64,000 nucleotides of DNA from Anthostomella pinea (GCA_963556695.1 CAUWAG010000012.1:434001-498000); one strand, 5' to 3'; shown: positions 18,954 through 29,923, counted from the first letter of the stretch. The notes: generated from the sequence alone by a model not told the origin. A program made the numbers and translations.

Positions 18954-20509
18954 TTACAGTGTTCGAATGTTGCGCATTCTCTCCTCATCCAAATGCGAAC
19001 TGATCAAGAGTTGCCTCCATTTCGATGTGTCACCCTTGTCGCCCGGCAATGCGGTTGCACAGGAAGAGCCACCTACTGATGATTGTTTCACTGCAGCAAT
19101 CTGAGTTTTGCCCCTTTTATCCTTCCTAGCAAGAGATACTAGTTCCTGTTCGATCTGATGAAGTGCCCGTGCGATCCGAACAGAAGCGCCGCCAAGGTCG
19201 CCGCTTGTCTCAAGGTGTGGAACGGTCCATTGGCTGTAGAGAGCGCCATGGGACCCTCGGGTTCGAAAGACAGGGTCATACCGCTTGATAAACTCGTTGC
19301 AAAGATAGCAGGACTTCTTGCTGTAACCGATGTAGCCATATATCAGCCAGTTGGGTTCCTGACGGGAGCTTTGCGATGACTTCTGCTGAGCTAGATACAT
19401 CATCAGTTGGATCTCAGCATGGATTTGTGGCCCTTCTTTCTGGATCGAGTTGAATCTCGCCGTGGCATCTCCGAGCTTCCATTTCATGCCGATGATGCTC
19501 TTGATGTCCCGTCCTCGCGGGAAAAGACTGCAACAGGTGTCCTGAAGCGTCCATGGTTTCGAAGACATGTCGCGACAATCAAGGTCTTTGAGATGGCGCA
19601 AACTTTTTGGATTGCAATGAAGCAATACGATCCGCAGTTCCTCAAAACCCTGTAGACGGCTGGCAGCTCGTAGGATTGTAGTGCAAGACGCATCAACGCG
19701 TCCGAGATACCCAAGTGACTCGCGAACTCTGGAGGGCTTGGGGATACCGATCGCATTAAACGCTTCAAGGGGATGAGACTTCCAGACTGTACGCGCAATC
19801 TGAGTCACAATCTGGATAGTAGTGAAGTGCCGAAACACATCCTCCGACGAAACCAGCTTCCGCAACACCATCAAGGCGATGATCAGTTCTGTTGACTTTG
19901 TGTCAAAGGACGCCGATACGTGGCTCGACAGTGCCGCATTTGCACAGAGGCGTGCCAAATGTTGTTTCAGCTCAGTCAGCCATATATGGAGCCGCTCGCG
20001 TTGATACTGGTGGGTAATCAGGTAAAGACGAGCGATCTGTGATTGAGCTAGAACACCTCTTCTCAGTGTTATGTCGCAGAGACCGATGGGATGTCCTTAC
20101 CACCATGCGTCGCGATGTGGCGAACCATCAATTCGAGATCCCGGAAGAATATTTCATCGGACGAGTGAAACCCATCATTACGTGCAATGATCATTTCGAT
20201 CGCTCCGTTTCCCGTCTGCATGACACTCGCGGCAACATAACGACCACCCTTGGCGTTCGACGCAACCTCGGCTACACGATCAAGCAGAGTGTCTTTCAAA
20301 GCCTTCTCGTCAAAAAAGGTAATCACGTCGGGGCTGGCGGAGTCCGCGTCATCACTAGGCTCATCTTCCAACGTGTCGTTGTCGTCTGTGCCCGACCTGG
20401 CTGACGACTGCTGGACCTGTCCATTGTTCCATAGATGCACCAGAGTAGCGCATGCCCGAAATCGCGAACGGTTGTTCCCCTCCAAGTTCCAATGTGAAAT
20501 GGCGTTCAT
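18954..20509 (-). CDS. OTT_1508-like deaminase family protein
   Basis: Two exons (20509-20101 and 20047-18954) with a 53-nt intron (GTAAGG..TTCTAG) give about 500 residues. The C-terminal half carries the zinc-binding signature of cytidine-deaminase-like folds: GPQIHAEIQLM (H-A-E, zinc ligand plus catalytic Glu) followed by SKKSCYLCNEFI (C-x2-C), the spacing of the fungal OTT_1508-like group. Both ligand sets are present, so the protein could be catalytic; its substrate (base, nucleotide or nucleic acid) is not known from sequence. The N-terminal half is helical without a known domain. The frame is open upstream of 20509 (RLRAAQ before the Met), and another short frame (20726-20538, with ELCRELRIRLVDLKRAD) may be an upstream exon, so the 5' end is uncertain. 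Confidence 0.7.
20048..20100 (-). other. Spliceosomal intron of the deaminase-like gene
   Basis: GTAAGG donor at 20100 and TTCTAG acceptor at 20048. The phase-1 join removes a stop and continues into AQSQIARLYLITHQ in frame with the rest of the protein. Confidence 0.65.
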
Positions 20510-20726
20510 TTGGGCCGCTCTTAACCTGGCTGGGGCATTAGGTAGGCCTGAAGGGTCGCGTGACGATGCCGTTGATGGTCAAAGTATCTGCTCTCTTGAG
20601 ATCGACTAAGCGGATTCGCAGCTCTCTACATAGTTCGAGCATATGAATGTCGCCCAGCGCGCGAGATTGACACTGACGTGGCAGTGTCGGGTGCCTGTCT
20701 TGCACCACTTTCGTGGCCGGCCGCAT

Positions 20727-21146
20727 GATGCCTACTCCCGCTCAACGAATGACACGACGCCGTAACGCGGTACACGGCTGTGGGCAAATCATATCCTGTC
20801 GCCGATTATGAAGCAGCCACCGGTTCCACCTACGGTGATCTGGTATCTTCTGACACCGTCGAAGAATTCGGCGACTTCAGAATCTTTCGCGTGGGAAGAG
20901 CCATCGATCATGGCAAGCCTTGGTCTCAGGGGACATCGCCGCCTACTATCCCACTCCACGATTGAAGGCTGGATCATCAGATGGGAAGTCGCTAGCTGTA
21001 CTGATTCGAGCTAGCAAGATAGGGGTGGGTTGACTTCGACCATTTCCACTCGGCATCGTCGCGGTGACAAGGTGTGGACCGCACGATATCCGGTTTCCTC
21101 ATACCAGTCGTATTACCGGGATGCACGAGGCTCTTCTCTTCTTGCA
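20727..21146. other. Junction zone without a gene
   Basis: Only short overlapping frames. It separates the deaminase gene from retroelement debris beginning at about 21147. Confidence 0.4.
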
Positions 21147-21224
21147 TAGTCGGAGAAGTCAGATCCTTCCCTTATCGGGAGGTATCGGCTTATCATGTGG
21201 GAAGGTCTGTGCAGGCCGTCACAA
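21147..21224 (-). mobile_element. LTR family 3 fragment
   Basis: The segment from AGTCAGATCCTTCCCTTAT to GGCCGTCACA matches one end of the solo LTR at 38743-38954 and of 33035-33247. It is joined directly to Copia integrase sequence. Confidence 0.65.
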
Positions 21225-21227
21225 TGA

Positions 21228-23228
21228 CTGGGAAAAGCTGCCAGCAGATTCGACGAATCCCAGCAACACCGGCAACTTGCCCACTTCAAGTCCTCTACAT
21301 GGACACGCTCTATCATCAACCAATTGGTCTCACAGGTCATCTTTACTCTGTTCACTTTACAGACAGCTAAAGCAGCTATCGATGGATCTTGTTCGCTCGT
21401 TCGAAAGACGAGATTTGCGCTAAGATCATCACCTTCCTCAAGACCCTTCAAGTCCAGACCAAGCTGACACTTCAGATCCTGTTTTCAGATAACGGACGCG
21501 AGTTCCTTGGCAACAATGGACAACTCAAGTCTTACTTGGCTGGGAACGGCACCAAATACGAACGAACCGTACCTGGTACACCGGCGCAAAACGGAAGAGC
21601 CGAGAAGTCTGGAGATATCATAATGACGCCAGCACGATGTGCAATCCTTGCGTCAAGGCTTCTGGAATCCCTTTGGCCATGGGCGGAGGAATGTTCGACT
21701 GAGTTGGCAAACTTATTGCCGACAAGAGCCAATCCTGGCAGCGAATCGCCTCATCAACGGCTCTGTACCTATCTACAACTGAACGACGAAGCTTCTATCC
21801 AACACCTGCTTCATCTCCGAACCTGGGGATCACTGGCATACGTCCACATCAGCAAAGAAAAGCGTCAACAATCAGCCAAAGTCTGAGCCAGAGCTCGCGA
21901 AGGCTACCTGGTCGGCTACCGTGATCGCCGAGCCAAGATATACAAGATCTGGGTGCCAGAACTAAACAAGGTCATAGACGCAAGGGACGTTCGTTTCTAC
22001 GAAGGCCAGATTGGTGCCAAACCAACGGCCGACGACCCTCTCTATGATGTCGTCTTTACTGAACCAGGATTTGAAGAACTAAACGCCTACCGACAACCCC
22101 TGGTACAGGTGGAAGGTGCTCTCGTTACCCAACCTGAAGCTGGACCCGAGGAGACCATTCAACCTCCTAGTGCTCCCATCATACCAGATCCTCTGCCACC
22201 TACTCACGGGCCCGTTATTGAGCTGGGAACACCTCTATCATCGCCAACGGCAGATAAACCTGGATCTGATGACGAATTTACTGATGTTGAAGAATCTCTT
22301 CTCCACGAATTCCCTTTCGATATTTCCAGAAAGGATCTCAGTCCACGAACAACCCCTTCCGACCCACTTGACACTCAATCAACTGGACGTCCCAAGCGTG
22401 CAACGACCGAAGGAGTGAACTATAAACAGCCCAATCTCAAGTCAAAGTTGAAAGCAATGATTGCTCTCACTCCGGAGAATCAAACCACTTTCGATAAGGC
22501 TTCTCATATCTCACTTGACGAGCTTATTACTCCTGTCCCTGAATACAGCTTCTCAACACTAAAGATCGAGAAGATCATATCACCAGCTCCTGTGAAAAGC
22601 TTCAAAGAAGCCAAGAGCCGACCAGAACTCTGGGATGCTTGGAAACCTGCTTTCGACGCACAGATCGACAGTCTCGAGACTCGCAAGGCCTTCGACCTGG
22701 TACACCTCATCATTCGCCAACAACAAGGACCTATCATCACAGATCGGATTTGTTATTATCCTCGGGAATGAATCATCTGGTAATGGCGAGACATTCACAT
22801 TTTATCTGACCGGAAACATTGTTCATTGGTCCTCTACCAAATGCAAGAGAGTCACACGAAGCATTCTAGCTTCTGAAATCTATGGCATGGTTGCTGGCTA
22901 TGACTACGGATACGTGATCCACCGTACACTGGCAACTATCTGCCAACGCCTCGAAGTACCTACGATCCCCCTGATCCTCTGCACGGACTCATACTCGCTA
23001 TACCAGTGCCTTGTCAAGCTCGGCACTACCAATGAGAAGCGCCTGATGATCGACGTCATGGTGCTCCGGCAGTCATACGAGAATCATGAGATCACAGAAA
23101 TCCGATGGATCCATGGTGAAGACAACCCTGCTGAATCGATGATCAAGTCGTCTCCAAACAAAGCCCTTCATGGTCTTGTTTCTGATAACAAGACAACGGT
23201 TCGAGTTGAAGGCTGGGTTCAACGTTGA
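21228..23228 (+). pseudogene. Copia polyprotein remnant: integrase end, linker, RNase H; RT deleted
   Basis: The integrase core C-terminal half is recognisable (LFSDNGREFLGN, PGTPAQNGRAEKSG), followed by a GYLVGYRDRRAKIYKIW motif and a long acidic linker (21953-22700). The frame then jumps near 22700 straight into Copia RNase H (SFANNKDLSSQIGFVI, HWSSTKCKRVTRSILASEIYG, LCTDSYSLYQ). The reverse transcriptase that should lie between is missing, and the frames differ on each side. In-frame stops occur near 21368 and 21886. The 3' LTR follows at 23285, preceded by a purine-rich AAAAGAGAGAG tract near 23268. The 5' end is joined to an LTR of another family. Confidence 0.85.
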
Positions 23229-23284
23229 GATCACCTGGATAGATGGTTTGATGGAATCGCAATCATAAAAGAGAGAGTATCCTG

Positions 23285-23473
23285 TGTTAGATCCATGCGA
23301 TTCCAGCCTGCAAACCATCTATACCAAGACCCACATGTATGATTAGATAAGTGCGAGGTCACTTAGCTAGACCTTTCAGGTCCAGCTAGGCCTCCCAATC
23401 CAACCATCAGCAACATCATGACCTTGACCCCATACTCGAGTATTATGATTGATCGTTCAAGCCTGTTCCAACA
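23285..23473 (+). mobile_element. LTR family 1, 3' LTR of the deleted Copia
   Basis: 189 bp starting TGTTAGATCC and ending TTCCAACA, the reverse complement of the family-1 LTRs at 2564 and 3142. It directly follows a polypurine tract and the RNase H remnant, so it is the 3' LTR of that element. Confidence 0.8.
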
Positions 23474-23512
23474 CTATCTGCTAAGTATTAACTAAACCTA
23501 GAGTTTATAATC

Positions 23513-24019
23513 CTATAATAACGGGAAGATAACACCCATTGTAATAAGCAATGGCGATACCTGTCGAACGAGGTGATTCCCGCGTGAAATGAATGGAGGT
23601 ATAGTTTGCGAGGGGATCAATGTCGGGCGTCGGGTTCCTGGGCCAACATATGTCTTGTTTAGAATAGTGGTAGCGAGTGCCGTATTTTGAGGGAAAGCCT
23701 GACTATGACAGGTAGTTAAACAGGTGGCATTGAGTGTTGGTCTAGCTTCGAAAGTAGTCATGCTTGGAGTTTTAGCAAGGTCCGAACTCGAAGTACTAAG
23801 AGAGTGCGAGGGCAACGCGCTGGCAAGAGGTGTCGATTGAAGGCCGCCGCCAAACTCTACAAAGCCAGAAGCTACAGTTGTCCCCAAGTTCAACTCGAAG
23901 CTGACAGTCTGTCGAGAAGGTGAAGCAATGCCGAAGCTGACTGAGGCCAAAGCTAACCATACAGCAAGAAAGACCATGATTGATCTAGCTTCAGATACGG
24001 AAGATGTTGCGACATTCAC
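23513..24019 (-). CDS. Predicted secreted, possibly GPI-anchored small protein
   Basis: 168 codons. A hydrophobic leader (residues ~15-32, VFLAVWLALASVSFGIAS) after a second Met at residue 15 looks like a signal peptide, so the real start is probably that Met (about 23977). The middle is Ser/Thr-rich with two cysteines (CLTTC). The C-terminus is hydrophobic (SPLLITMGVIFPLL) after a polar spacer, as in GPI-anchored fungal wall proteins. No family is recognised. It lies between a Copia LTR and a repeat-poor stretch, so it could be a lineage-specific secreted protein or chance. Confidence 0.4.
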   Translation of the reverse strand: MNVATSSVSEARSIMVFLAVWLALASVSFGIASPSRQTVSFELNLGTTVASGFVEFGGGLQSTPLASALPSHSLSTSSSDLAKTPSMTTFEARPTLNATCLTTCHSQAFPQNTALATTILNKTYVGPGTRRPTLIPSQTIPPFISRGNHLVRQVSPLLITMGVIFPLL

Positions 24020-24948
24020 TTCATTACTGTAATTGACTCAAGCGATCAAGTGGAGAACGGGGATCGATGCCATATATGACAGTCTATATAAGCTTAACAT
24101 GTCACATAATAGATAAGCTTTCCGGCTTTACATATGTAACTGGGTAGACACTGAGAATTGACCGAGGTCCATTTTCAGCCCATCCTTAGAAAGGCTATGG
24201 CACATCCAGAGCCATCTCAGACCCACCTGGTAAGGGCAAAATTCGGATGATCCACTTTGGTGCTTGGAATCTGGTTTGATGTTATTAACAGACAGGGTAC
24301 TGTAAGGATGCTAGAAGCGGAAATCCGACGTGTAAGTAAGCCCGATGATGGTCGGGACGGGTCCATGATGAGTAGCCGAACAGCTCTAGGCGTATCCCCT
24401 CGTTTTACCCCCGCCTGCTGAACTGGTGAGAGCTGATGATCGTTGCCAGTTCAAGGCCAAAAGTGACGACATGATCTTCAGCTTCACGTAATGCCATGTA
24501 CCTGTCTCAATGTTAAGAGATGGAATCACAGATTAGGCACTTTTTACCTTGTCTATAGTTTGATTGAGTTTGTGCGCCCGCGTGAGCTTTTCTCTCATGA
24601 TCTAGTTCCGGGTTGCGATCCAGTTACCGCTCACAGTCTAGTTAGGGTTAATGAACCAGTTCCTGCCTACAATCCTTGATCTTGGGCTTCGCAAGGCTTA
24701 GGATCAGACTTTGGCAATGCTTCCAAGCAACCACAGGTTTATTCGTATTAGGAGCATAGCACTAACCAATGTTAAAAGACTATAGTTGGATCGAAACGCC
24801 GTTTTCGAAGTCCTAGAGTTATAGTTAAACAACAACTGGCAAATGGACGTGGTTCTAAAACTAAACTGCTACCCCCGGTGTTGTTTGTAACAGCTTAAAG
24901 ACTGCGCCTTTTCCCCGACATTCCGATTTAACATCTACCCTTTCTATT
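24020..24948. other. Intergenic stretch
   Basis: No coding signal beyond short frames. The last ~100 bp upstream of 24949 are presumably the promoter of the DUF7730-like gene; no clear motif is visible. Confidence 0.4.
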
Positions 24949-25254
24949 ATGGCCGATAGCGATATAGCCAGCACTATAGTGACCCTAGGCGAGCGTTTCT
25001 CCAATCTGTGTCCCGAGATCCGTGACGAAATATTCGCGTGGCTTCTCGTTCGTCCAGTGAAGTGGGATGCATCTCACACTCCTTCCTGCCCGGCATATAC
25101 ATGCAGGCGACCTCAGCTGGATACAAGACAACATACCTGTGCGGCCTTCTTTTATGATGCACGTAGATGGCGTCGCCGAACACAACCCATTTTCGTGGAT
25201 CCATGGCGAAGCGCCTGGGCACCAGAGCAGCTGAATGCCTTCTTATGTACAACG

Positions 25255-25351
25255 GTGAGTCCTCTCAAAGCTACAGTGTACTCAAGATACTCAACCTATT
25301 AGGTATCATTATATTCTTACGTGAAATAAGTGGCTGATGTCTCTGTAATAG
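25255..25351 (+). other. Intron of the DUF7730-like gene
   Basis: GTGAGT donor at 25255 and AATAG acceptor at 25350-25351; joining is in phase 0. Confidence 0.65.
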
Positions 25352-25764
25352 TGCTACGATCGAGATTTCCGCCCGCGTCCCTTCCCTACACCTCACAGCT
25401 TACCATGCCTCTGCGCCCGTCGATAAAACCTACAAGTGCTGCATGTCTGCCGTCAGTGGTACGCGGAAGCTGGTCGAGTATTTTATACGCGCAATGTTTT
25501 CGCTTTTAGCCACACGCAAGAATGCGTAGACTTCCTGCAGGCACTTTCCCCACGGTGGCGGCCTTTCATCAATAAAATCAGTTTACTTGCTCTATCACCT
25601 TACAGCATACGTCAAAACCCAGCCAACCATGGCATTACGAGGGTAGAGATTGATATTACTGGAGACACGGGATTAAGGATGGCATGGGAGTTGTTGTGTA
25701 ATCTCCCCGCACTCGGTGAATTGGAGTTGGATGCAGTTTTCCTGAGCAGGGCAGAATGCCTGGA

Positions 25765-27605
25765 ACGGGCCACCGGCGTCCGGGCTACGAAAGGCTGTGA
25801 TCACCTGTGTCATCCCAACAGCGCTATACGGCATGGAGGCATGGTACGGCGGGCGGAAAAAGCCCGCAAACAACGTTTCTTCGGCAGGCAAGGCAGAAGT
25901 CAGCGCCCGTGTGGGAGGGCACATTGCCATGATACAGCGAGCCCTTACCATGGCTGCGCGTGCGGTGCTCCCTGTATGGCGGACCACCCCTACCTACACG
26001 GTCTACAGAGACGCCGGAATCCCAACGGCAGAGACAGCTCTGGACCAGGCCCTGTGGCGCTTCGCGTACAGGCTTCGAACTGTGGACAAGCCACACCCTT
26101 TCACGAGGCGAATCGACTTACCAGCCATCACACGAGGCCGGGGTGCGGGCGGGTTTGAGCGACCCAAGACCAAAGTACAGGTGGTAGCACGCATGTTACC
26201 CCCAGTGCAACGGCCCTTATTGGTGCCACCAAGATTCACGAGGGGCTGCAGGACCGACCCAACAAGGGGTCAAACCAAAGAGCAGGCGGCAGAGTCCTTC
26301 AAAGCATGGTTTCAAACACTGCCCCCAGAGGATGTGGTGGTGTTCTCGGATGGATCAAAGGACAAAACATGCGTAGGATACGGCTATGCGGTCTACCAAG
26401 GCGGGCAACTCCTCGCCTCAAATAAGGGCCGCCTACACCCGTGCTCCATCGTATTCGATGCGGAAGTAGTAGGAGCCTGGAAAGGGCTCCAGTACGTGAC
26501 CAAGGCCCCTCCGGAGCTGAGCCAGCGCCGGATCTGGGTCTGCGTGGATAACACAGGAGCGATCTGGGGGCTCCGCGGCAACGCCGCGGTCTCCTGCCAG
26601 TGGGCCTACCTAAAGTTCCACGCTGCGGCGGAAATCCGGGACGTCACTGTCAAATGGTGTCCCGGCCACTGCAACGTCCAAGGCAACGAGCTTGCAGACA
26701 AGCTGGCTAAGGCCGGCTCCAAGCTGCCTGTCATCGATAGCGACTGCACGCCCACAGCCTACGGCATCAAGTCCGTAGCGCGAAAGAAGGGAGCTGCGGC
26801 TCGAGAGAAATGGTGGGACAAGGCACATGCAACACTGTCGTCTCGCTACAAGGACTGGAACCTTGGTTATCACCTGCGCTGTCACGAGGAGCTACAGGTG
26901 CTTACAAGGCCAGCACTACATCACTATCTCGCCACCCGTACAGGGCACGGTGACTTTGCTTGGTATCACGACAAGTTTGGTCACCCAGACGCCATCCGTG
27001 AATGCTCTTGCGGGAGAGCAAAAGCCCCGGAACATATCGTCCACTGCCAGAAATCCATCAAGCAGTTCAAGAAATGGCCCCAAGGCCCCTCCCGGCGACC
27101 CACCAGACCGGAACGACAGCGCTACTTGCGTAACATTATGGACACTCCTACAGGTTACCGTGAATTACTCGCGGCCACAAAATTCTACAGTGGCATCTGC
27201 CCTCGTTACTGAGAGTAATAGGTTTTCTTTTTGTTTGGGCGGCGTCCGGGGCATCTACTTCATATCTCTTTCCTTTGTGGTGCACTTGCACGTGAAGCAG
27301 GAGCACCGACTCCGCAGAACTTACCTTACAGCACGAATCAAGCTATTTGAATTAGGGATATGCTATGAAACTAAGCATTAGGAACAACGTCGGCACCATC
27401 CCTCACCCGGAGGAGGGGGGACACGACAGGAACCGCTGCTTAAATGCAGTGGCTGTCTACGGACGAGAGCCGCTAGCTGGGCGGCTGCATGTATATATAT
27501 ATAGTATAAGACCTAGCCTAGCACGCCCGCGCGCCCTTTTGGAGGCCCAGGGCCGCCGCTTTGCGGCAGGCCCCCTGGCGTTAAACGTTACAACAACAAC
27601 AACAA
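25765..27605 (+). mobile_element. 5'-truncated Tad1-like LINE with 13-bp target duplication
   Basis: The element begins inside the 3' part of ORF2, contains its RNase H and C-terminal domain, a 3' UTR (27213-27590) and an (AAC)n tail. CAGAATGCCTGGA occurs at 25752-25764 and 27606-27618, the target duplication. The 3' UTR ends GGCCCCCTGGCGTTAAAC before the tail. Fragments of the same 3' region lie at 28083-28416, 32040-32745 and 59790-60007. Confidence 0.9.
25797..27212 (+). CDS. LINE ORF2 C-terminal part: RT thumb, RNase H, CCHC-like end
   Basis: 471 codons are open without stops. It starts in the region after the RT (GLRKAVITCVIPTALYGMEAWYGG). RNase H follows, with its acidic residues in VVVFSDGSKD, FDAEVVGAWKG, VCVDNTGAIWG and CPGHCNVQGNELADKLAK. 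The end carries a Cys/His pattern (CSCGRAKAPEHIVHC) common in Tad1/I-clade elements. It is not a complete gene: endonuclease and RT catalytic domains were lost by 5' truncation, so it cannot transpose alone. The lack of stops suggests recent insertion. Confidence 0.85.
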   Translation: MITCVIPTALYGMEAWYGGRKKPANNVSSAGKAEVSARVGGHIAMIQRALTMAARAVLPVWRTTPTYTVYRDAGIPTAETALDQALWRFAYRLRTVDKPHPFTRRIDLPAITRGRGAGGFERPKTKVQVVARMLPPVQRPLLVPPRFTRGCRTDPTRGQTKEQAAESFKAWFQTLPPEDVVVFSDGSKDKTCVGYGYAVYQGGQLLASNKGRLHPCSIVFDAEVVGAWKGLQYVTKAPPELSQRRIWVCVDNTGAIWGLRGNAAVSCQWAYLKFHAAAEIRDVTVKWCPGHCNVQGNELADKLAKAGSKLPVIDSDCTPTAYGIKSVARKKGAAAREKWWDKAHATLSSRYKDWNLGYHLRCHEELQVLTRPALHHYLATRTGHGDFAWYHDKFGHPDAIRECSCGRAKAPEHIVHCQKSIKQFKKWPQGPSRRPTRPERQRYLRNIMDTPTGYRELLAATKFYSGICPRY

Positions 27606-27796
27606 CAGAATGCCTGGATGTTATCACAAGTTCCTCTCTAAATAACCTAAGAAGACTAATATTCACACAGTTAAGAAACAATGGCGAAGGGTCAGAGAAG
27701 TTTGTTTGGCCTATGTGCGCAATGCGTTCAAATATAGAGACTGACGAAGTACCAAGTCGGATGGCCAAACATATGAAAGGCATTAATCAGCTATAA

Positions 27797-28082
27797 ATGA
27801 GATAATTCAGATCCTGATAGAGCTTCACCCTATCTTGTATTGTGACGAGGAAGAGATATATAGTATGCATCAAGTCCGAAGAGCCTGAGAATCAGAGCCA
27901 TGGATAACATGCACCCGTTAGTCCGATGTGCTACAGCCCGGTACCCTACCGTGAGCAGAGGCCTGAGGGGTCTGGTCACAGGGCGACCTGATAATCATAC
28001 GATAATGGCGCCAGCTGAATGCCCTGAAGCTAAGCCCATTAGAGCATTCAGCCCCGAAAGCCTCAGCCTGGTATGATATCCA
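27797..28082. other. Short gap after the split gene
   Basis: No gene is recognised; a minus-strand frame (27918-28184) shows no domain. Presumed 3' flank of the DUF7730-like gene. Confidence 0.35.
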
Positions 28083-28416
28083 ACAAAAGCACCGGAACAC
28101 ATCGTCCACTGCCAGAAATCCATCGAGCAGTACAAGAGATGGCCCCTGGGCCCCTCCAGGCGGCCTACCAGGCCGGAACGGCAACGCTACCTGCGTGATA
28201 TCATGACCACTTCTACAGTGTACTGAGACCTACTCCTAGCCACAGAGTTTTATGGCGGCATCTGCCCTTGCTATTGATAGCATTTGCATTTTTCTTTATT
28301 TGGGCGGCGTCTGGGGGATCTGCTTTATATCTCTTTCTTTTGTAGTGCACTCGCACGTGAAGCAGGAGCATAAGTTCCATAAACCTTACCCTGCAGCTCG
28401 AATCAAGCTGTTTAAT
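28083..28416 (+). mobile_element. LINE fragment: ORF2 end and start of 3' UTR
   Basis: About 80% similar to 27018-27352, starting at AGCACCGGAACACATCGTCCAC and running past the equivalent of the ORF2 stop. It has no simple-repeat tail and no target duplication, so it is a broken piece. It abuts the cut C-terminal end of the HET gene. Confidence 0.8.
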
Positions 28417-29764
28417 GACGAGCAATCGCCGATATTGCAACGAGCTTGTCCGCAGGGTTCGTCAGGTTCCTCCCAGAGGTGTATGCTTTTACTGCGCGGG
28501 CCCAAATTTCGAAGGCTCGATGTTCCACTTGATCAGCTGGGAGGTTCGCAAGAGAGAAGAGATCTAACTTCTCGAAGCTCTCGTTATCATACTCGGTTAG
28601 AATGCCGCCGTAGGGGTAGGACTCGGACGCCTGCATCTCTGTGCACTCCCAATACATTTGAGATTTTGTGAAGTTGACGACTCTAGGAGATATCGTCCGC
28701 TGCCTATTGTTAGTTAAGCCTCCGAGTCTGAAGATACGGAATTACCTCCTGCAGCACCCATCCTCTGGAATTAAGGACCGAGCCGTTCACCTCACTATTC
28801 CACGATTTTAAGTCGCAGAGATCATAGAGGCCATTCAGATATGCGTCTTGTCCGCCGGGTGAGTCTGAAGCGAACGTGTAAATACCATGTCCCGAGCTCG
28901 TATCGGGAGCATTCGCGTTGGTGCCAAAGAATAGGCGGAGTGGCAGTTTCAAGCTGACATCTCGTTCAAAGAGACAACCTTTCGTGTCATCGGTCGCGGA
29001 GGCGGCTGCAATGTTACAGTAAGAACCTCTGTACACATCACACATGAGAGGACATTCCTGGAGCCAGTCCTGATGCGAGTCTTGGATGATGCAAAGCGAA
29101 TCGACCCAAAGGTAGGCAATGCCGAGGCGACGTGTGATGTCTATGGCATCCTTGAAGGCCTTCCATTTTCCCAGGGGCGGCATTTTCGTACTCCATGCTG
29201 CCAAGCAGCGCTCAGTCAATACGAGTTTGTCTTGGACCTTTCCCCAGCAGTGGGACAAGGTCATGTACTGGTCGGTAGGCGCAATATCCGACCCACGCAC
29301 CAGTCGCAGGCAGGAGTCATCGCTGCCAACGTAGATAAGCCGGCCTGGTTTCCAGCCAGCCTTCGAGCCGATCGGTGGCCGCTTGCATGCAACATGGCCA
29401 GCAGTACAAGTGTTTATCCAGTGCTTCAGAAGACAAATGGACCGTTCGTCGCCAATGGACTTTGTTGGAAAGTAGCCCGGAATTTGTAAACGGTCTGGCA
29501 CAATCAGCACCTATAGATGAGCGTTGAATGATGTAGCTCACCTCTTTCCGGGACTACTGAAACCAAGCGGAAGCTGCGGGACTTATAATGGATACTTGTC
29601 CAATCAAATTGGCGATATATGTCAAGCTCTACGTCTGCTTCTGTATTCGCTTTGCCACCTCCGTAGCGGTGTACATAAACATTTGTTTTCTCTGTCTTGC
29701 CGTTACTCGGACTCTTTTCGCTGGGGTCTTCGAGCCGCAGGCTGTCAAATGGCACGCAAGCCAC
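28417..29764 (-). pseudogene. HET-domain (heterokaryon incompatibility) gene, truncated
   Basis: Three exons can be read: 29764-29542, 29494-28746 and 28699-28417. The introns are 47 and 46 nt (GTGAGC..CCAG and GTAATT..GCAG, the second with a TTAACTAAC branch site). The HET domain is clear: YMTLSHCWGK, WKAFKDAIDITRRLGIAYLWVDSLCIIQD, DVYRGSYCNIAA and SRGWVLQE, then TISPRVVNFTKSQMYWEC after the second intron. HET proteins trigger cell death when incompatible strains fuse. The 3' end is cut after KLVAISAIAR by LINE sequence, losing the usual ~100+ C-terminal residues. No ATG precedes the first exon before a stop at about 29806, so the 5' end is missing or in another exon. Probably non-functional. 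Confidence 0.8.
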
Positions 29765-29922
29765 AGTGGCGTTCAGGGAGGTGGCAGTGCACCGACAGGG
29801 CCTCTAGGGCAATTTCGGGCCCTGCTGCTTACAACAGAAGATCCTGCAGAAGACACACTCTGATGAGAATCACCAGAATACACGTTATCAACAAGATACA
29901 TCATATTACACGCTGTTTGACA
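29765..29922. other. Candidate 3' portion of a 5' LTR
   Basis: This sequence lies immediately upstream of the tRNA-primer-like site at 29924 and should be LTR, ending TTTGACA at 29922. No second copy exists in the window, so the left LTR boundary cannot be set. Confidence 0.3.
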
Positions 29923-29923
29923 G

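Larger units (their letters stand above)
24949..27796 (+). pseudogene. DUF7730/F-box-like gene split by a LINE
   Basis: Exon 1 (24949-25254) encodes FSNLCPEIRDEIFAWLLV, the short N-terminal motif of the fungal 2EXR/DUF7730 type. After an intron (25255-25351), exon 2 continues with VLHVCRQWYAEAGRVFYTRN, the family's second hallmark. An in-frame TAA at 25424-25426 (CAA to TAA would explain it) interrupts exon 2. At 25764 the gene is cut by a 5'-truncated LINE (25765-27605). The frame resumes at 27619 and ends at 27796. The CDS parts on either side sum to a multiple of three when one copy of the 13-bp target duplication is removed, so the split is clean. About 298 codons in all. Function of this family is unknown. 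Confidence 0.75.
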
